From NCBI RefSeq assembly GCF_000720425.1, contig NZ_JOAJ01000003.1, positions 310,001 to 374,000 on the forward strand: a DNA stretch of 64,000 bases, read 5' to 3'. Position 1 is the first letter of the stretch. The number at the start of each line of letters is the position of its first letter. The DNA is from Nocardia rhamnosiphila NBRC 108938 (lineage in GTDB: Bacteria > Actinomycetota > Actinomycetes > Mycobacteriales > Mycobacteriaceae). The translations under genes were made by a program, and so were the position numbers. Of the stretch, positions 1-9,777 are shown one piece after another. The notes beneath the pieces are model-generated. The model saw only the letters and a list, made by a program, of their open reading frames with translations, ran no database searches and had not been told where the DNA came from.

Positions 1-975
1 CACCCGGCCGCGCGGGGTCCGCGCGACCATCCCGGCCCGCACCAGGAACGGTTCGCACACCTCCTCGACCGTGGCCGGTTCCTCACCGACCGCCACGGCC
101 AGCGTCGACACACCCACCGGTCCCCCGCCGAAACCCCGGACCAGGGCGCCCAGCACGGCACGGTCGAGCCGGTCCAGGCCCATCGGGTCGACGTCGTAGA
201 CCTCGAGCGCCGCCCGGGCGACCGCCAGGGTGATCAGACCGTCGGCCCGGACCTCGGCGTAGTCACGTACCCGGCGCAACAGCCGGTTGGCGATCCGGGG
301 CGTCCCCCGGGAGCGGCCCGCGATCTCGGCGGCGGCATCGGTATCGATGCCCACGCCGAGGATCTGCGCGGAGCGCTGCAGGATCAGCAGCAGCTCGTCG
401 GGCTCGTAGAAGTCCATATGGCCGGTGAAACCGAACCGGTCGCGGAGCGGACCGGTGAGCGCACCCGATCGGGTGGTGGCGCCCACCAGGGTGAACGGCG
501 CGATATCGAGCGGAATCGAGGTCGCGCCCGGCCCCTTGCCGACCACCACGTCGACCCGGAAATCCTCCATCGCCAGATAGAGCATCTCCTCGGCGGGCCG
601 GGCCATACGGTGGATCTCGTCGATGAACAGCACGTCCCCGGCGACCAGGTTGCTGAGCATGGCGGCCAGATCACCCGCGCGTTCCAGGGCCGGACCGGAG
701 GTGATGCGCAACGCGGTGCCGAGTTCGGTGGCGATGATCATCGCCAGGCTCGTCTTACCCAGCCCCGGGGGACCCGACAGCAGGATGTGGTCGGGTGTAC
801 CGCCCCGCGCCCGGGCGCCGCGCAGCACCAGGGCGAGTTGTTCCCGCACCCGCGGCTGACCGATGAAACCGTCCAGCGAGGTGGGACGCAGTCCGGAGTC
901 GGTATCACCGTCGGAGGCGAGATAGCCGGCACTGACCGGCGAGTCCGGCGAGGTCTGGTCGTCGTCGTATTCCAT
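1..975 (-). CDS. ruvB: RuvB Holliday junction branch-migration ATPase (3' end outside window)
   Basis: AAA+ motor of the RuvABC complex; hexamers flanking RuvA drive branch migration of Holliday junctions. Translation from the ATG at 975 gives 325 codons before the window edge, so roughly the last 20-35 residues of the winged-helix C-terminus are missing. Visible motifs are Walker [10 protein letters not shown] (about residues 68-76), Walker B DEIHR (about 119-123) and the sensor segment [10 protein letters not shown] (about 161-170). It lies 6 nt downstream of ruvA and is third in a ruvC-ruvA-ruvB operon. Identity is certain from motifs and order. Confidence 0.97.
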   Translation of the reverse strand, partial: MEYDDDQTSPDSPVSAGYLASDGDTDSGLRPTSLDGFIGQPRVREQLALVLRGARARGGTPDHILLSGPPGLGKTSLAMIIATELGTALRITSGPALERAGDLAAMLSNLVAGDVLFIDEIHRMARPAEEMLYLAMEDFRVDVVVGKGPGATSIPLDIAPFTLVGATTRSGALTGPLRDRFGFTGHMDFYEPDELLLILQRSAQILGVGIDTDAAAEIAGRSRGTPRIANRLLRRVRDYAEVRADGLITLAVARAALEVYDVDPMGLDRLDRAVLGALVRGFGGGPVGVSTLAVAVGEEPATVEEVCEPFLVRAGMVARTPRGRV

Positions 976-981
976 TACGGC

Positions 982-1584
982 CTAACGATTCCTGCCCAGT
1001 GTCCCGAGCGCGGCACGCAATGCCGCCGATGTCCCGGCGTCGGGATTCTCGGCCAGTACCGCGTCCACGGCCGGCTCGGCCTGTTTGAGCGGGAACCCGA
1101 GGCCGGTGAGCGCCTCCACTACCTGATCGCGGACCGGCGTGGATACCGGCGTGACAGCGGCCGCGCGGTCCGCCGGTACGGGGACCAGGTTCACCTTGTC
1201 GCGAAGTTCCACGACCATCCGCTCGGCCCCGCGCTTGCCGATGCCCGGCACCCGGGTGAGGGCCGCGATATCGCCCGCGGCCAGCGCCTTGCGCAGCGCC
1301 TCGGGTTCCAGCACCGCCAGCACCGCCATGGCCAGCCGCGGCCCCACCCCGGACACGGTCTGCAACAGACCGAACAGATCGCGCGACTCGGTATCGGCGA
1401 ACCCGTAGAGGGTCATCGCGTCCTCGCGCACGATCAACGCGGTGAACAGCGTGGCCTCCGCACCGCGGGTGAGACCGGCCAGGGTCGCGGGGGTGGCGTT
1501 GAGCCGGTATCCGACGCCCGACGCCTCCAGCACCACATGATCGAGGGCGAGTTCGAGGACTTCGCCGCGTATGGACGCGATCAC
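982..1584 (-). CDS. ruvA: RuvA Holliday junction DNA-binding protein
   Basis: Tetrameric junction-binding subunit that opens Holliday junctions into a square and loads RuvB. 200 aa, the usual length. It has the N-terminal OB-fold start MIASIRGEV, two helix-hairpin-helix segments ([13 protein letters not shown] and [13 protein letters not shown]), and a C-terminal RuvB-contacting domain ([16 protein letters not shown]). The start is GTG at 1584, which overlaps the ruvC stop codon as GTGA, so translation is probably coupled to ruvC. Confidence 0.97.
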   Translation of the reverse strand: MIASIRGEVLELALDHVVLEASGVGYRLNATPATLAGLTRGAEATLFTALIVREDAMTLYGFADTESRDLFGLLQTVSGVGPRLAMAVLAVLEPEALRKALAAGDIAALTRVPGIGKRGAERMVVELRDKVNLVPVPADRAAAVTPVSTPVRDQVVEALTGLGFPLKQAEPAVDAVLAENPDAGTSAALRAALGTLGRNR

Positions 1585-2150
1585 CCGCGTACCGCCTTCC
1601 GCTGCTGTTCCAGTCGTTGTGTGTACTGCTGCCGGGCCCGTTCGGCCAGGGCTTCGGCCCGTGCCATCCGCTCCAGCAGCGGCGCCCGCCAGCAGTGGCA
1701 GATGGCGAGCGCCAGCGCGTCGGCGGCATCGGCCGGTTTCGGCGGGGTCGCGAGCCCGAGAATCCGGGTGACCATGGCGGTCACCTGTTTCTTGTCCGCA
1801 CCGCCGTTACCGGTGACGGCCGCCTTCACCTCACTGGGAGTATGGAACATGACCGGGATATCGCGGCGCGCGGCCGCCAGTGCGATGACCCCGCCCGCCT
1901 GCGCGGTGCCCATGGCGGTGCGCACATTGTGCTGCGCGAACACCCGCTCGATCGCCACCACCTCGGGACGGTGGGTTTCCATCCACTCCTCGGCGGCGTC
2001 GGAGATCCGCAGCAGTCGCCGGGCCAGGTCCATCTCGGCCGGTGTGCGGACCACATCCACCGCGATCGCCCGCACGGTGCGCCCCGCGCCCCCTTCGACC
2101 ATGCTCACCCCACACCGGGTGAGCCCGGGGTCGACGCCCATCACCCGCAC
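1581..2150 (-). CDS. ruvC: RuvC Holliday junction resolvase
   Basis: Endonuclease of the RNase H fold that cuts Holliday junctions. 189 aa from the GTG at 2150, giving [16 protein letters not shown], the usual actinobacterial N-terminus. Visible catalytic acids are Asp7 in GVDPG, Glu in [10 protein letters not shown] and the Asp pair in DAADALALA. The frame stays open upstream to 2708, but that extension has no RuvC similarity and overlaps the macro-domain gene, so it was discarded. First gene of ruvCAB; its stop overlaps the ruvA start by 4 nt. Confidence 0.95.
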   Translation of the reverse strand: MRVMGVDPGLTRCGVSMVEGGAGRTVRAIAVDVVRTPAEMDLARRLLRISDAAEEWMETHRPEVVAIERVFAQHNVRTAMGTAQAGGVIALAAARRDIPVMFHTPSEVKAAVTGNGGADKKQVTAMVTRILGLATPPKPADAADALALAICHCWRAPLLERMARAEALAERARQQYTQRLEQQRKAVRG

Positions 2151-2244
2151 CGACGAATCCCTTCCCAGAACGAACAGTTGTTCGAAGTCTAGTGCAGGAC
2201 CGGGTATCTGGGCGCCAGGGACACGGGCCCGGGTCGCTGGGGGC

Positions 2245-2769
2245 TCAGCGACCCAGCTGCGCTGCGAAGATGTCGTACGCGGCGGCGTCGTAGAGCACGA
2301 ACCGCACTTCCTCGACCCGGGTCGCGGTGGCGTGGACGGTGTCGATCGCGATCCGGGCCCCGTCCTCCATCGGCCAGCGGTACACACCGGTGGAGATCGC
2401 CGGGAACGCGACCGTCCGCGCGCCCAGTTCGTCCGCGACCCGCAGTGATTCGCGATAGCAGGAGGCCAGCAGCGGGGCGAGCCGGGCCGCGCGGTCGCCG
2501 CGGGCCGACCACACCGGGCCGACCGTATGGATGACCCACCGGGCCGGCAGGTCGCCGGCCGTGGTCGCCACCGCCTGCCCGGTGGGCAGTCCGCGGGGGT
2601 AGTCGGTCTCCCGCAGCCGCCGGCATTCGGCCAGGATCGCGGGTCCTCCGCGCCGGTGTATCGCACCGTCCACCCCCCCGCCGCCGAGCAGCTCCGAGTT
2701 GGCGGCATTGACCACCGCGTCGACCTGCTGCTCGGTGATATCCCCGTGCACGAGAGTCACAGCGACCAT
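2245..2769 (-). CDS. Macro-domain protein, ADP-ribose / O-acetyl-ADP-ribose hydrolase type
   Basis: Single macro domain, 174 aa, predicted cytosolic. Members bind ADP-ribose and remove it, or remove acetyl from O-acetyl-ADP-ribose. The hallmark [20 protein letters not shown] is present near residues 18-37, followed by a conserved ISTGVYRWP loop near the C-terminus that binds the distal ribose and diphosphate. The ATG at 2769 begins the domain directly ([12 protein letters not shown]); an in-frame ATG at 2850 would add a basic low-complexity tail and is rejected. It sits between ruvC and an oppositely oriented ArsR gene and looks monocistronic. Confidence 0.88.
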   Translation of the reverse strand: MVAVTLVHGDITEQQVDAVVNAANSELLGGGGVDGAIHRRGGPAILAECRRLRETDYPRGLPTGQAVATTAGDLPARWVIHTVGPVWSARGDRAARLAPLLASCYRESLRVADELGARTVAFPAISTGVYRWPMEDGARIAIDTVHATATRVEEVRFVLYDAAAYDIFAAQLGR

Positions 2770-2888
2770 GCCGCCATTGTGCCGCCGCCCACCGCCCCTC
2801 TCTCGGTGGCACGCCCGCGCCCCTCGATCGATACCTGCATGTCTCGGCACTACCGCCGGTCATCCGTGACATACCCCGAGGCGTCCAC

Positions 2889-2920
2889 TGGACAAAAGCG
2901 TAACCGGGTGGTTACGCTTT
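2889..2920 (+). promoter_or_regulatory. Promoter of the ArsR gene overlapped by a perfect 26-bp operator palindrome
   Basis: A -35-like TGGACA (2889-2894) is followed after 18 nt by a -10-like TACGCT (2913-2918). The space between them and the -10 itself are occupied by a perfect inverted repeat: AAAGCGTAACC (2895-2905), spacer GGGT, GGTTACGCTTT (2910-2920). The GTG start of the ArsR gene follows 7 nt after the -10, so the transcript is probably leaderless. The geometry suggests that the ArsR protein represses its own two-gene operon by blocking RNA polymerase; the operator assignment is inference. Confidence 0.75.
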
Positions 2921-2925
2921 AGCCT

Positions 2926-3327
2926 GTGGACGAAGTGGCCGCGGCAATCGCCGATCCGATACGACGAGAGATCTTGGAGATGCTGCGCGGCACCCGGTAT
3001 ACCGCGGGCGCGATCGCCGCCCGGTTCCCCATCAGCCGGCCCGCGATCAGCCGGCACCTGCGGGTGCTGCGCGACAGCGGCCTGGTTCGTGACGAACTGG
3101 TGGGGCGGCAGCGCTACTACGCCCTCGACACCACACCACTGCGCGAACTGCGCACCTGGCTCGCCGCTCTGGACGAACCGGCCGCGTGGGAACACCGGCT
3201 GGACGCGCTGGCCACCGAGGTCCACCGGACCCGGCGCGAGCGCAGGTCCACCACCGCCCGAGCACCACAGGGGCCACCCTCCTCGGGCGCCCCGGAAACG
3301 ATCGACAACAAGGAGAACTCGGCATGA
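2926..3327 (+). CDS. ArsR-family winged-helix repressor
   Basis: Small metalloregulator-fold transcription factor, 133 aa, starting at GTG 2926 immediately after its promoter. The winged helix spans about residues 1-85: IADPIRREILEMLRG, ARFPISRPAISRHLRVLRDSG, and a wing ending RQRYYALD. No cysteine metal site is seen, so it is more like the ArsR regulators paired with AHSA1/SRPBCC proteins than a metal sensor. The C-terminal 40 residues are charged and low complexity. Its stop overlaps the start of the next gene (ATGA), so the two are co-translated. Probable autorepressor through the palindrome at 2895-2920. Confidence 0.9.
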   Translation: MDEVAAAIADPIRREILEMLRGTRYTAGAIAARFPISRPAISRHLRVLRDSGLVRDELVGRQRYYALDTTPLRELRTWLAALDEPAAWEHRLDALATEVHRTRRERRSTTARAPQGPPSSGAPETIDNKENSA

Positions 3328-3827
3328 CCATCCGCCCCACCGGACGCCTGGAGAACACACCGGCCGGCCACGATCTGGTCCTCACCCGGACCTATCGCGC
3401 ACCCATCGCGGACGTGTGGGCCAGTATCACCGAATCCGAGCGCACCGCCCGCTGGTTCGGGCCGTGGCAGGGCGAACCCGGGCCGGGCCGGACGATACGG
3501 GTGCGGTTGTCCTACGAAGAGGGGCAGCCGTGGAGTGAGTACACCGTCGACGCGTGCGAGCCGCCGCGTCACCTCGCCCTGCGCGCCGTCGACGAGCACG
3601 GCAGCTGGCATCTCGAGGTCACGCTCACCGAACACGAGGGGCTGACCGAGCTCGTCTTCGTCCACCACTTGATTTCGCCCGAACAGCTGCCCGAGATCGG
3701 GCCCGGCTGGGATTACTACCTGGACGCGCTCGGGGCGTCACGCACGGAGGCGCGACGCCCCGACTTCGACGACTACTACCCCGCGCTGCGGGATCACTAC
3801 ACCGCACTCGCGGGTCGGTCCAGTTAG
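3324..3827 (+). CDS. SRPBCC / AHSA1-like domain protein
   Basis: 167 aa, predicted cytosolic, one START/SRPBCC hydrophobic-pocket fold. It shows the AHSA1 signature pattern [18 protein letters not shown] near the N-terminus, then RTARWFGPW and a C-terminal helix [13 protein letters not shown]. The ATG at 3324 has an AAGGAG ribosome-binding site 8 nt upstream and overlaps the ArsR stop. ArsR-SRPBCC pairs are widespread, but the ligand is usually unknown and none is proposed here. It ends convergent with yebC, the stop codons sharing bases 3824-3827. Confidence 0.85.
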   Translation: MTIRPTGRLENTPAGHDLVLTRTYRAPIADVWASITESERTARWFGPWQGEPGPGRTIRVRLSYEEGQPWSEYTVDACEPPRHLALRAVDEHGSWHLEVTLTEHEGLTELVFVHHLISPEQLPEIGPGWDYYLDALGASRTEARRPDFDDYYPALRDHYTALAGRSS

Positions 3828-4579
3828 TCGGCGTCCAGTTCGGCCAGCACCTCGTCGGAGATGTCGACATTGGTGTAGACGTTCTGGACGTCGTCGCTGT
3901 CCTCCAGCGCGTCGACCAGTTTGAACACCTTGCGGGCACCGTCCGCGTCGACCGCTACGCTCACCGACGGCTGGAAACCGGATTCGGCGGAGTCGTAGTC
4001 GATATCGGAGGACTGCAGCGCCTTCCGGACCTCGATCAGGTCGCCGGGCTCGCTGATGATCTCGAAGGATTCGCCGAGGTCGTTGACCTCCTCGGCGCCG
4101 GCGTCCAGCACCGCCATCAACACATCGTCCTCGGACAGACCGTTCTTCTCCAGGGTGACGATGCCCTTACGGTGGAACAGGTAGGACACCGATCCCGGAT
4201 CGGCCATGTTTCCGCCGTTGCGGGTCATGGCGACACGGACCTCACCGGCAGCCCGGTTGCGGTTGTCGGTGAGGCATTCGATCAGGACGGCGACACCATT
4301 GGGGCCGTAGCCCTCGTACATGATGGTCTGCCAGTCGGCGCCGCCGGCTTCCTCGCCGCCGCCGCGTTTACGTGCCCGCTCGATATTGTCGTTGGGAACC
4401 GACGATTTCTTGGCCTTCTGGATGGCGTCGAACAGCGTCGGGTTGCCTTCCGGATCGCCACCGCCGGTCCGGGCCGCCACCTCGATGTTCTTGATCAGCT
4501 TGGCGAAGAGCTTGCCACGCTTAGCATCGATCGCCGCCTTCTTGTGCTTGGTGGTGGCCCATTTGGAGTGGCCGCTCAT
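3824..4579 (-). CDS. yebC: YebC/PmpR-family protein
   Basis: 251 aa, full length for the family, which includes DNA-binding regulators and TACO1-like factors that relieve ribosome stalling. Conserved start [15 protein letters not shown], then [19 protein letters not shown], the PNDNIERA segment and [19 protein letters not shown]. The C-terminal acidic domain ends near [13 protein letters not shown]. The ATG at 4579 lies 12 nt downstream of the pdxT stop, so it is in the pdxT-yebC operon. The pdxT-yebC-ruv order is conserved in actinobacteria; here the macro, ArsR and SRPBCC genes separate yebC from ruvC. Confidence 0.95.
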   Translation of the reverse strand: MSGHSKWATTKHKKAAIDAKRGKLFAKLIKNIEVAARTGGGDPEGNPTLFDAIQKAKKSSVPNDNIERARKRGGGEEAGGADWQTIMYEGYGPNGVAVLIECLTDNRNRAAGEVRVAMTRNGGNMADPGSVSYLFHRKGIVTLEKNGLSEDDVLMAVLDAGAEEVNDLGESFEIISEPGDLIEVRKALQSSDIDYDSAESGFQPSVSVAVDADGARKVFKLVDALEDSDDVQNVYTNVDISDEVLAELDAD

Positions 4580-4591
4580 TCCCTACTTCCT

Positions 4592-5281
4592 TCAGGTCGA
4601 TGGCACGGTATCGCTCGACAACGCTACGCCACGGACCAGATCGACGAACATTCGGTGCACACGGTGATCACCGGTGACTTCCGGGTGGAAGGCCGTGGCC
4701 ACCACGCGGCCCTGCCGGACGGCGACGATCCGGCCGGCGGCCGGGCCGCTCGGCACCCGGGCCAGCACCTCCACCCCGTCACCGGCCCGTTCGACCCACG
4801 GCGCGCGGATGAACACCGCCCGGACCGGGTCGCCGGGCAGCCCGGCGAATTCGATATCGGTTTCGAACGAGTCGACCTGGCGCCCGAAAGCGTTGCGGCG
4901 CACCGTCATATCGATTCCGTCGAGATGTTTCGCATCGGCGCGGGTGTCGAGCACCTCGCTCGCCAGCAGGATCATTCCGGCGCAGGACCCGAACGCCGGC
5001 ATCCCGGCGCGGAGCCGGGCGCGCACCGGTTCGAGCAGTTCGAAGATCTCGAGCAGTTTGCTGATCGCCGTGGATTCCCCGCCGGGCAGGACCAGCGCGT
5101 CGACGGCGGCCAGCTCGTCCGGGCGGCGGACCAGAACCGGGTGGGCACCGCATTCGGCGAGCACCGCGATATGTTCCCGGACATCACCCTGCAGGGCCAG
5201 CACGCCGATAGTGGGCTGGTCGGGCGCGGCACCGGCATCCGGTGCGGCCGCCACTTCCGGGGACACCGCAGACTCGTTCAC
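4592..5281 (-). CDS. pdxT: PdxT glutaminase subunit of pyridoxal 5'-phosphate synthase
   Basis: Class I glutamine amidotransferase that passes ammonia to PdxS for PLP synthesis. 229 aa from the GTG at 5281, with a roughly 20-residue nonconserved N-terminal extension before [14 protein letters not shown]. The triad is visible: Cys100 in [10 protein letters not shown], and His/Glu in AFHPEVTGD near the C-terminus. The LPGGES oxyanion strand is intact. The frame is open to 5770 upstream but that part overlaps tesB and is noncoding. The partner PdxS is encoded at 8802-9722 on the same strand, separated by tesB and an accessory insertion. Confidence 0.95.
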   Translation of the reverse strand: MNESAVSPEVAAAPDAGAAPDQPTIGVLALQGDVREHIAVLAECGAHPVLVRRPDELAAVDALVLPGGESTAISKLLEIFELLEPVRARLRAGMPAFGSCAGMILLASEVLDTRADAKHLDGIDMTVRRNAFGRQVDSFETDIEFAGLPGDPVRAVFIRAPWVERAGDGVEVLARVPSGPAAGRIVAVRQGRVVATAFHPEVTGDHRVHRMFVDLVRGVALSSDTVPST

Positions 5282-5364
5282 GTGTGCGAGCTTACGAGCC
5301 GGACCGGTGTGCTCGGGGTCACGCCGGTCCCGGACGGACACCCGGCGCCCGCGGACCGTCCCGG

Positions 5365-6183
5365 CTAGGAACGCAGCGTCCGGATCAGACCCTCCTGCAC
5401 CACCGCGGCCACCAGCCGGCCGTCGCGATCGAAGATCTTCCCGCCGGTCAGGGCCCGGCCGAACCCGGCGGATGGCGACGACTGGTCGTAGAGCAGCCAG
5501 TCGTCGGTGCGGAACGGGCGCAGGAACCACATCGCGTGGTCGAGCGAGGCGTTCTGGGTGGGCTCGTCGGGATGGGTGACCTTGGAGGAGCCGAGCAGCG
5601 TCATATCGCTCATATAGGCGAGCGTGCACACATGGAACAGCGGATCGTCGGGCAGCGGATGCCGGTAGCGGAACCACACCTGCTGCGGCGAGACGACCCC
5701 GGGCCGCTTGGTCACCCGCTCTTGCGGCACGGGCCGGATATCCCAGTGCTCCCATTCCCGCATGGCCCACAGCCGCTCGGGATCCATACTGGTCGCGGCA
5801 TCGGGAAGATCGTTCGGCGGCTCCACATCGGCCATCTCGTCCTGATGCGACGGGCCCTCGTCACCGAGGTGGAAGGACGCCGACATGGTGAATATCGCGT
5901 CACCGTCCTGCACCCCGGTGACCCGGCGGGTGCAGAACGAGCGACCGTCCCGGATCCGGTCCACCAGATAGACGGTGGGCGCCCCGGGGTTGCCGGGCCG
6001 CAAGAAGTAGCCGTGCAGCGAATGGACCTGGAACCGCGGCTCCACCGTGCGCACCGCCGCCACCAGTGCCTGGCCCGCCACCTGGCCGCCGAACGTACGC
6101 GGCAGCTGGGTCTTGGTGGACGCGCCGCGGAAGATATCCCGCTCGAGGCGTTCGATCTCCAGTGCCTCTTCGATAGTCGCCAT
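5365..6183 (-). CDS. tesB: Acyl-CoA thioesterase II (TesB type)
   Basis: Double-hotdog thioesterase, 272 aa, hydrolysing medium- to long-chain acyl-CoA in the cytosol. N-terminal hotdog: [17 protein letters not shown] and [15 protein letters not shown]-terminal hotdog: [13 protein letters not shown] and [17 protein letters not shown], which carries the catalytic Asp expected for TesB. Start ATG at 6183. It lies 83 nt upstream of the pdxT start on the same strand, the arrangement I recall from M. tuberculosis (TesB2 next to SnoP/SnzP). A divergent gene begins 94 bp upstream. Confidence 0.93.
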   Translation of the reverse strand: MATIEEALEIERLERDIFRGASTKTQLPRTFGGQVAGQALVAAVRTVEPRFQVHSLHGYFLRPGNPGAPTVYLVDRIRDGRSFCTRRVTGVQDGDAIFTMSASFHLGDEGPSHQDEMADVEPPNDLPDAATSMDPERLWAMREWEHWDIRPVPQERVTKRPGVVSPQQVWFRYRHPLPDDPLFHVCTLAYMSDMTLLGSSKVTHPDEPTQNASLDHAMWFLRPFRTDDWLLYDQSSPSAGFGRALTGGKIFDRDGRLVAAVVQEGLIRTLRS

Positions 6184-6277
6184 CCGCCGAGATTATCCCG
6201 AGCCCCCGTTTTTCCACGATCCGGTCACGGGTAATCCCCGTCACCGGCCGCCCGGCCGGACCTGCTGTGATGGTCCG

Positions 6278-6892
6278 GTGCCGCGTTTCACTCCGACCAC
6301 CCCCGACGCTCTCGCCGAACTGGTGACCCGGGACCTGCGGACGCTGGACGGGTACCGGGTGGTCGGTGTCGACGGCGCCGACGCGGCGGGCCCGCTCGGG
6401 TTCGCGGGACACGCCGCCGAGCGGGTGCGGGCCGACGGACGGCCCGCCGAAACGGTCTCGCTGCACGATTACGTCCGGCCCGCCTCGCTGCGGATGGAGT
6501 TCGGCCGCGACGCGACCTCGTACCGGTCGAGCTGGTTCGACTATGCGGCGCTGCGGCGCGAAGTACTCGATGCGGTGCACCACACCGGTACCTGGCTACC
6601 CGCGCTGTGGGACGAGGCCGCCGATCGCTCCGCACGGGCCCGCCGGCGCACCGCGCTGCCCGGGACCGTGCTGTTCGTGGCGGGCCCTATGCTGCTGGGT
6701 CGCGGCCTGCCCTTCGATCGCACCGTCCGCCTCGACCTCAGCGCGGCCGCGCTCACCCGCGGCACCCCGGGCGACGATGCCTGGACCGTACCGGCACTGC
6801 TCGTCCACGATCGCGAAAACAGCGAGGCAGCGGATTATTTCGTGCGCTGGGACCATCCCGACCGGCCGGCTCTGCGGACCGGCATCGGCTGA
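6278..6892 (+). CDS. Uridine-kinase-like protein lacking the P-loop lysine
   Basis: 204 aa from the GTG at 6278. The overall pattern matches the short uridine-kinase-like P-loop proteins of actinobacteria: RVVGVDG start strand, then LHDYVRP (kinases have a D-x-Y/F-x-x-P motif), SSWFDYAALRREVLDA and LFVAGPMLLG. However the Walker A position reads VDGADAAGPLG, with no GKT/S, so ATP use by the usual mechanism is unlikely. It could be a pseudokinase or a degenerate paralogue. Divergent from tesB with 94 bp between them. Identification rests on pattern recall only. Confidence 0.6.
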   Translation: MPRFTPTTPDALAELVTRDLRTLDGYRVVGVDGADAAGPLGFAGHAAERVRADGRPAETVSLHDYVRPASLRMEFGRDATSYRSSWFDYAALRREVLDAVHHTGTWLPALWDEAADRSARARRRTALPGTVLFVAGPMLLGRGLPFDRTVRLDLSAAALTRGTPGDDAWTVPALLVHDRENSEAADYFVRWDHPDRPALRTGIG

Positions 6893-6940
6893 CCGCGCGA
6901 CAAACGGCCGATCTTCCGGTCCATGCCGGGTGCCGGAACA

Positions 6941-7675
6941 TCAGACCAGGCGGTGACCGCCATCCGCGTGCAGAACGGTGCCGGTGACGAATGGATTGCG
7001 CATGAGGGCGAGGATCGCGGCCGCGATATCGTCCGGCCGCCCGATACGGCCCACCGGTAGCCTCGCCGCCATGTCCCGCTGTCGCTGTCCCGGGTCACCA
7101 CCACCGATCGATTCCCAGATCGGGGTATCCACCCAACCCGGCGAGATGACGTTGACCCGGGTCGGTGCGAGTTCGAGCGCCAGCGCATAGGCCAGCGAGG
7201 CCACGCCGCCGTTCACGGCGGCGACCATCGCCGAACCCGGGCCCGGCCGATAGGCGGCGATACCCGAGGTCAGTACGAGCGAACCCCCCGGAGCGACATC
7301 GGCGTACTTGGCGACCAGTGCGGGTCCGAAGAGTTTCGTATCGACGAGGGCTCGGGTTGCCCTGGGTTCGAAGGACCGGATGGGCGCATACATTCCCCGC
7401 ACATCGGCGGCGGTGACGATCGCGTGGTCGATCCGGCCGAGGCCGGCGAACAGCGTCTCGACCTCGGCTTCCCGGGTGATGTCGACCTGCCGGGTATGCA
7501 CCGTGCCGGTCCCTTCGGGCAGCGTCGCCGCTGCCGTCGCGAGCCGGGCGGCGGACCGGCCGGCGATCACCACCTCGGCACCCGTAGCGAGGAGTTCCCG
7601 GGCGAGCGCGAGACCCATTCCGGAGCTGCCACCGATGATGACGACCCGTTCGGTCGCCGTCGTATCTGCTGTCAT
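6941..7675 (-). CDS. SDR-family protein without canonical Tyr/Lys
   Basis: Rossmann short-chain dehydrogenase/reductase fold, 244 aa. N-terminal cofactor loop IIGGSSGMGLALA, then AGRSAARL, an acidic DIT turn, SGIAAYRPGP and the C-terminal TGTVLHADGG. The usual active-site YxxxK ahead of LALELAP is replaced by a MVAAVNGGV stretch: the Lys position is Asn and the Tyr position Val in my alignment. Such SDRs exist, but function cannot be assigned. The ATG at 7675 begins the fold directly; the open frame further upstream overlaps the LysR gene. It lies 115 nt downstream of that regulator on the same strand. Confidence 0.8.
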   Translation of the reverse strand: MTADTTATERVVIIGGSSGMGLALARELLATGAEVVIAGRSAARLATAAATLPEGTGTVHTRQVDITREAEVETLFAGLGRIDHAIVTAADVRGMYAPIRSFEPRATRALVDTKLFGPALVAKYADVAPGGSLVLTSGIAAYRPGPGSAMVAAVNGGVASLAYALALELAPTRVNVISPGWVDTPIWESIGGGDPGQRQRDMAARLPVGRIGRPDDIAAAILALMRNPFVTGTVLHADGGHRLV

Positions 7676-7790
7676 GACGCCAGTCGACCACCGGCGAGAT
7701 CCCCGGTCCATGTGGTAGTTGCGCACAACCGTTCGGCTCCGGCGAACGTCGCTGCCGGGAGGGCTTTTGCGCACCGCCCACGGCGCGCGG

Positions 7791-8684
7791 TCAGAGTTCG
7801 GCAGGTCCGGTGAGCGCACCGGCCGGCAGCATCTCGAGCACACCGCGCAGCACCGGATGACGGCTGTCGCGCGGCCACGCCGCGACATAGGTGACGATCA
7901 GCGGATCGCCGGGGAAAGCACGCCAGACCAAGCCCGGGCGCCGTGCCCGTAACGACCCCACACCCACCACATCGTCCCGGGACGGCAGCACCGAAACCAT
8001 CTGGGCATGGCCGAGCACACTGTCGCTGAGCCTCATCCGCACGCCCCGCGCGCGGAGCTCGTCGAGCAGCCTGTCGTGCAGTCCGGGAGCCACGTCGCGG
8101 GGAAAAAGGATCAGTTCGTGGCCGTCCAGCTCGTCCGGAGTCAGAATCGAGGCGCCGGCCAGCGGATGGGTGGCCGACATCAGGATCCCGAGTTCCTCGG
8201 CGGCCACGGGTCGCCGGACGAAGGCGGCAGGCAGCTGGACCGGTGCCCGGAGCAGCGCCAGATCCACTGCGCCCGCGGCCAGCAGCTCGGCCTGCTCGGT
8301 AGTGGTACCGCTGGTCAGGACCGTCCGGGCACCCGGGACCGCAGCCCGCGCCAGTTCGCCGATCCGGGTGGGTAACCAGGGCGGTGCGCCGTTGACCAGC
8401 CCGAGACGCAAGCGCGGATCGTCGACGCCGCCCGCCCGCCGGGCCGACCGGACCGCCTCGTCGGCGGCGCGCAACACCGCACGACCCGATACCAGCAGGG
8501 CCGCTCCCGCCGGGGTCAATTCGGTCCGGCGGCCGCGCAGCACCAGGGGCGTACCGAGCTCCCGTTCCAGTACCTTCAGCTGCTGGCTCAGGGTGGGCGT
8601 GGTGATGAACAAGCGGTCGGCGGCGCGACCGAAATGCAGTTCCTCGGCGAGTACGACGAAGTACCGCAGCTGCCGCAGTTCCAT
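7791..8684 (-). CDS. LysR-type transcriptional regulator
   Basis: 297 aa. N-terminal winged HTH (MELRQLRYFVVLAEELHFGR through LSQQLKVLERELGTPL, residues 1-58), followed by a periplasmic-binding-like effector domain with RLRLGLVNG and DLALLRAP. The ATG at 8684 is the natural start. Unlike the usual divergent pairing, its likely target, the SDR gene at 6941, lies downstream in the same orientation, so the two may be cotranscribed. Effector unknown. Confidence 0.9.
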   Translation of the reverse strand: MELRQLRYFVVLAEELHFGRAADRLFITTPTLSQQLKVLERELGTPLVLRGRRTELTPAGAALLVSGRAVLRAADEAVRSARRAGGVDDPRLRLGLVNGAPPWLPTRIGELARAAVPGARTVLTSGTTTEQAELLAAGAVDLALLRAPVQLPAAFVRRPVAAEELGILMSATHPLAGASILTPDELDGHELILFPRDVAPGLHDRLLDELRARGVRMRLSDSVLGHAQMVSVLPSRDDVVGVGSLRARRPGLVWRAFPGDPLIVTYVAAWPRDSRHPVLRGVLEMLPAGALTGPAEL

Positions 8685-8801
8685 CCGCGCCGCGCTACCG
8701 AGTGCGCCGCGATCCGGTGTCGCACCGCGGCAGCGGATCGAGGCCGCCGCCGCACGCCGGACACGAAGACGGCACCGGACCGCCGGGATTCGGCGCGCCG
8801 A

Positions 8802-9722
8802 TCACCAACCGCGTTCGGCCAGCCGATGCGGCTGCGGGATCTCGTCGACATTGATACCGACCATCGCCTCACCCAGCCCGCGCGACACCTTGGCGAGCAC
8901 ATCGGGGTCGTCGTAGAACGTGGTCGCCTTGACGATCGCGCTCGCGCGCTGGGCCGGGTTGCCGGACTTGAAGATGCCCGAACCGACGAAAACGCCCTCG
9001 GCGCCGAGCTGCATCATCATGGCCGCGTCGGCCGGGGTGGCGATACCCCCGGCGGTGAACAGCACGACGGGCAGTTTCCCGGTTTCGGCGATCTCCTTCA
9101 CCAGTTCGTAGGGCGCCTGGAGTTCCTTGGCGGCGACGAACAGTTCATCGGTGGGCAGGGAGGCCAGCCGGGTGATCTCCTGCCGGATCTTACGCATATG
9201 CGTGGTGGCGTTGGAGACATCGCCCGTGCCCGCCTCGCCCTTGGAGCGGATCATGGCCGCGCCCTCGGTGATCCGGCGCAGCGCCTCACCGAGATTGGTG
9301 GCGCCACAGACGAACGGCACCGTGAAGTTCCACTTGTCGATGTGGTTGGCGTAGTCGGCGGGGGTGAGGACCTCGGATTCGTCGATGTAGTCGACGCCGA
9401 GGCTCTGCAGCACCTGGGCCTCCACGAAATGCCCGATCCGGGCCTTGGCCATCACCGGGATGGAGACCGCTTCGATGATCCCGTCGATCATGTCCGGATC
9501 GCTCATCCGGGACACCCCGCCCTGAGCGCGGATATCGGCCGGTACCCGTTCGAGCGCCATCACCGCGACGGCGCCGGCATCCTCGGCGATCTTGGCCTGG
9601 TCGGGGGTGACGACGTCCATGATCACCCCGCCCTTGAGCATCTCGGCCATACCGCGCTTCACGCGGGCGGTACCGGCCTCGCGGGTCGCGTCGGGGGTCT
9701 GGGTGGTCTCGGGCGTGGTCAC
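8802..9722 (-). CDS. pdxS: PdxS synthase subunit of pyridoxal 5'-phosphate synthase
   Basis: TIM-barrel PLP synthase that combines ribose 5-phosphate, glyceraldehyde 3-phosphate and PdxT-delivered ammonia. Very conserved: [37 protein letters not shown], and [13 protein letters not shown] carrying the catalytic Lys. The start is set at GTG 9722 (306 aa) because AGGAG lies a few bases upstream; the frame remains open to 9770, but the probable -10 at 9772-9777 would place the transcription start downstream of that point. It is separated from pdxT by tesB, a uridine-kinase-like gene and the SDR/LysR pair. Confidence 0.95.
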   Translation of the reverse strand: MTTPETTQTPDATREAGTARVKRGMAEMLKGGVIMDVVTPDQAKIAEDAGAVAVMALERVPADIRAQGGVSRMSDPDMIDGIIEAVSIPVMAKARIGHFVEAQVLQSLGVDYIDESEVLTPADYANHIDKWNFTVPFVCGATNLGEALRRITEGAAMIRSKGEAGTGDVSNATTHMRKIRQEITRLASLPTDELFVAAKELQAPYELVKEIAETGKLPVVLFTAGGIATPADAAMMMQLGAEGVFVGSGIFKSGNPAQRASAIVKATTFYDDPDVLAKVSRGLGEAMVGINVDEIPQPHRLAERGW

Positions 9723-9771
9723 GGCAGCTCCTGTGTCTGTTGCCAGGTGGGGATCGTCGATGAACACCACG

Positions 9772-9777
9772 ATTCTA
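9772..9777 (-). promoter_or_regulatory. Probable -10 element of pdxS
   Basis: On the minus strand this reads TAGAAT, a good actinobacterial -10 hexamer, 50 nt before the GTG chosen for pdxS. No convincing -35 was found 16-19 nt further upstream. It supports the 9722 start because a transcript beginning about 7 nt after the hexamer would exclude the in-frame GTG at 9770. Confidence 0.45.

Noticed and set aside
3554..5368. 604-codon plus-strand frame
   Set aside because: Runs antisense through yebC and pdxT, both clearly real.
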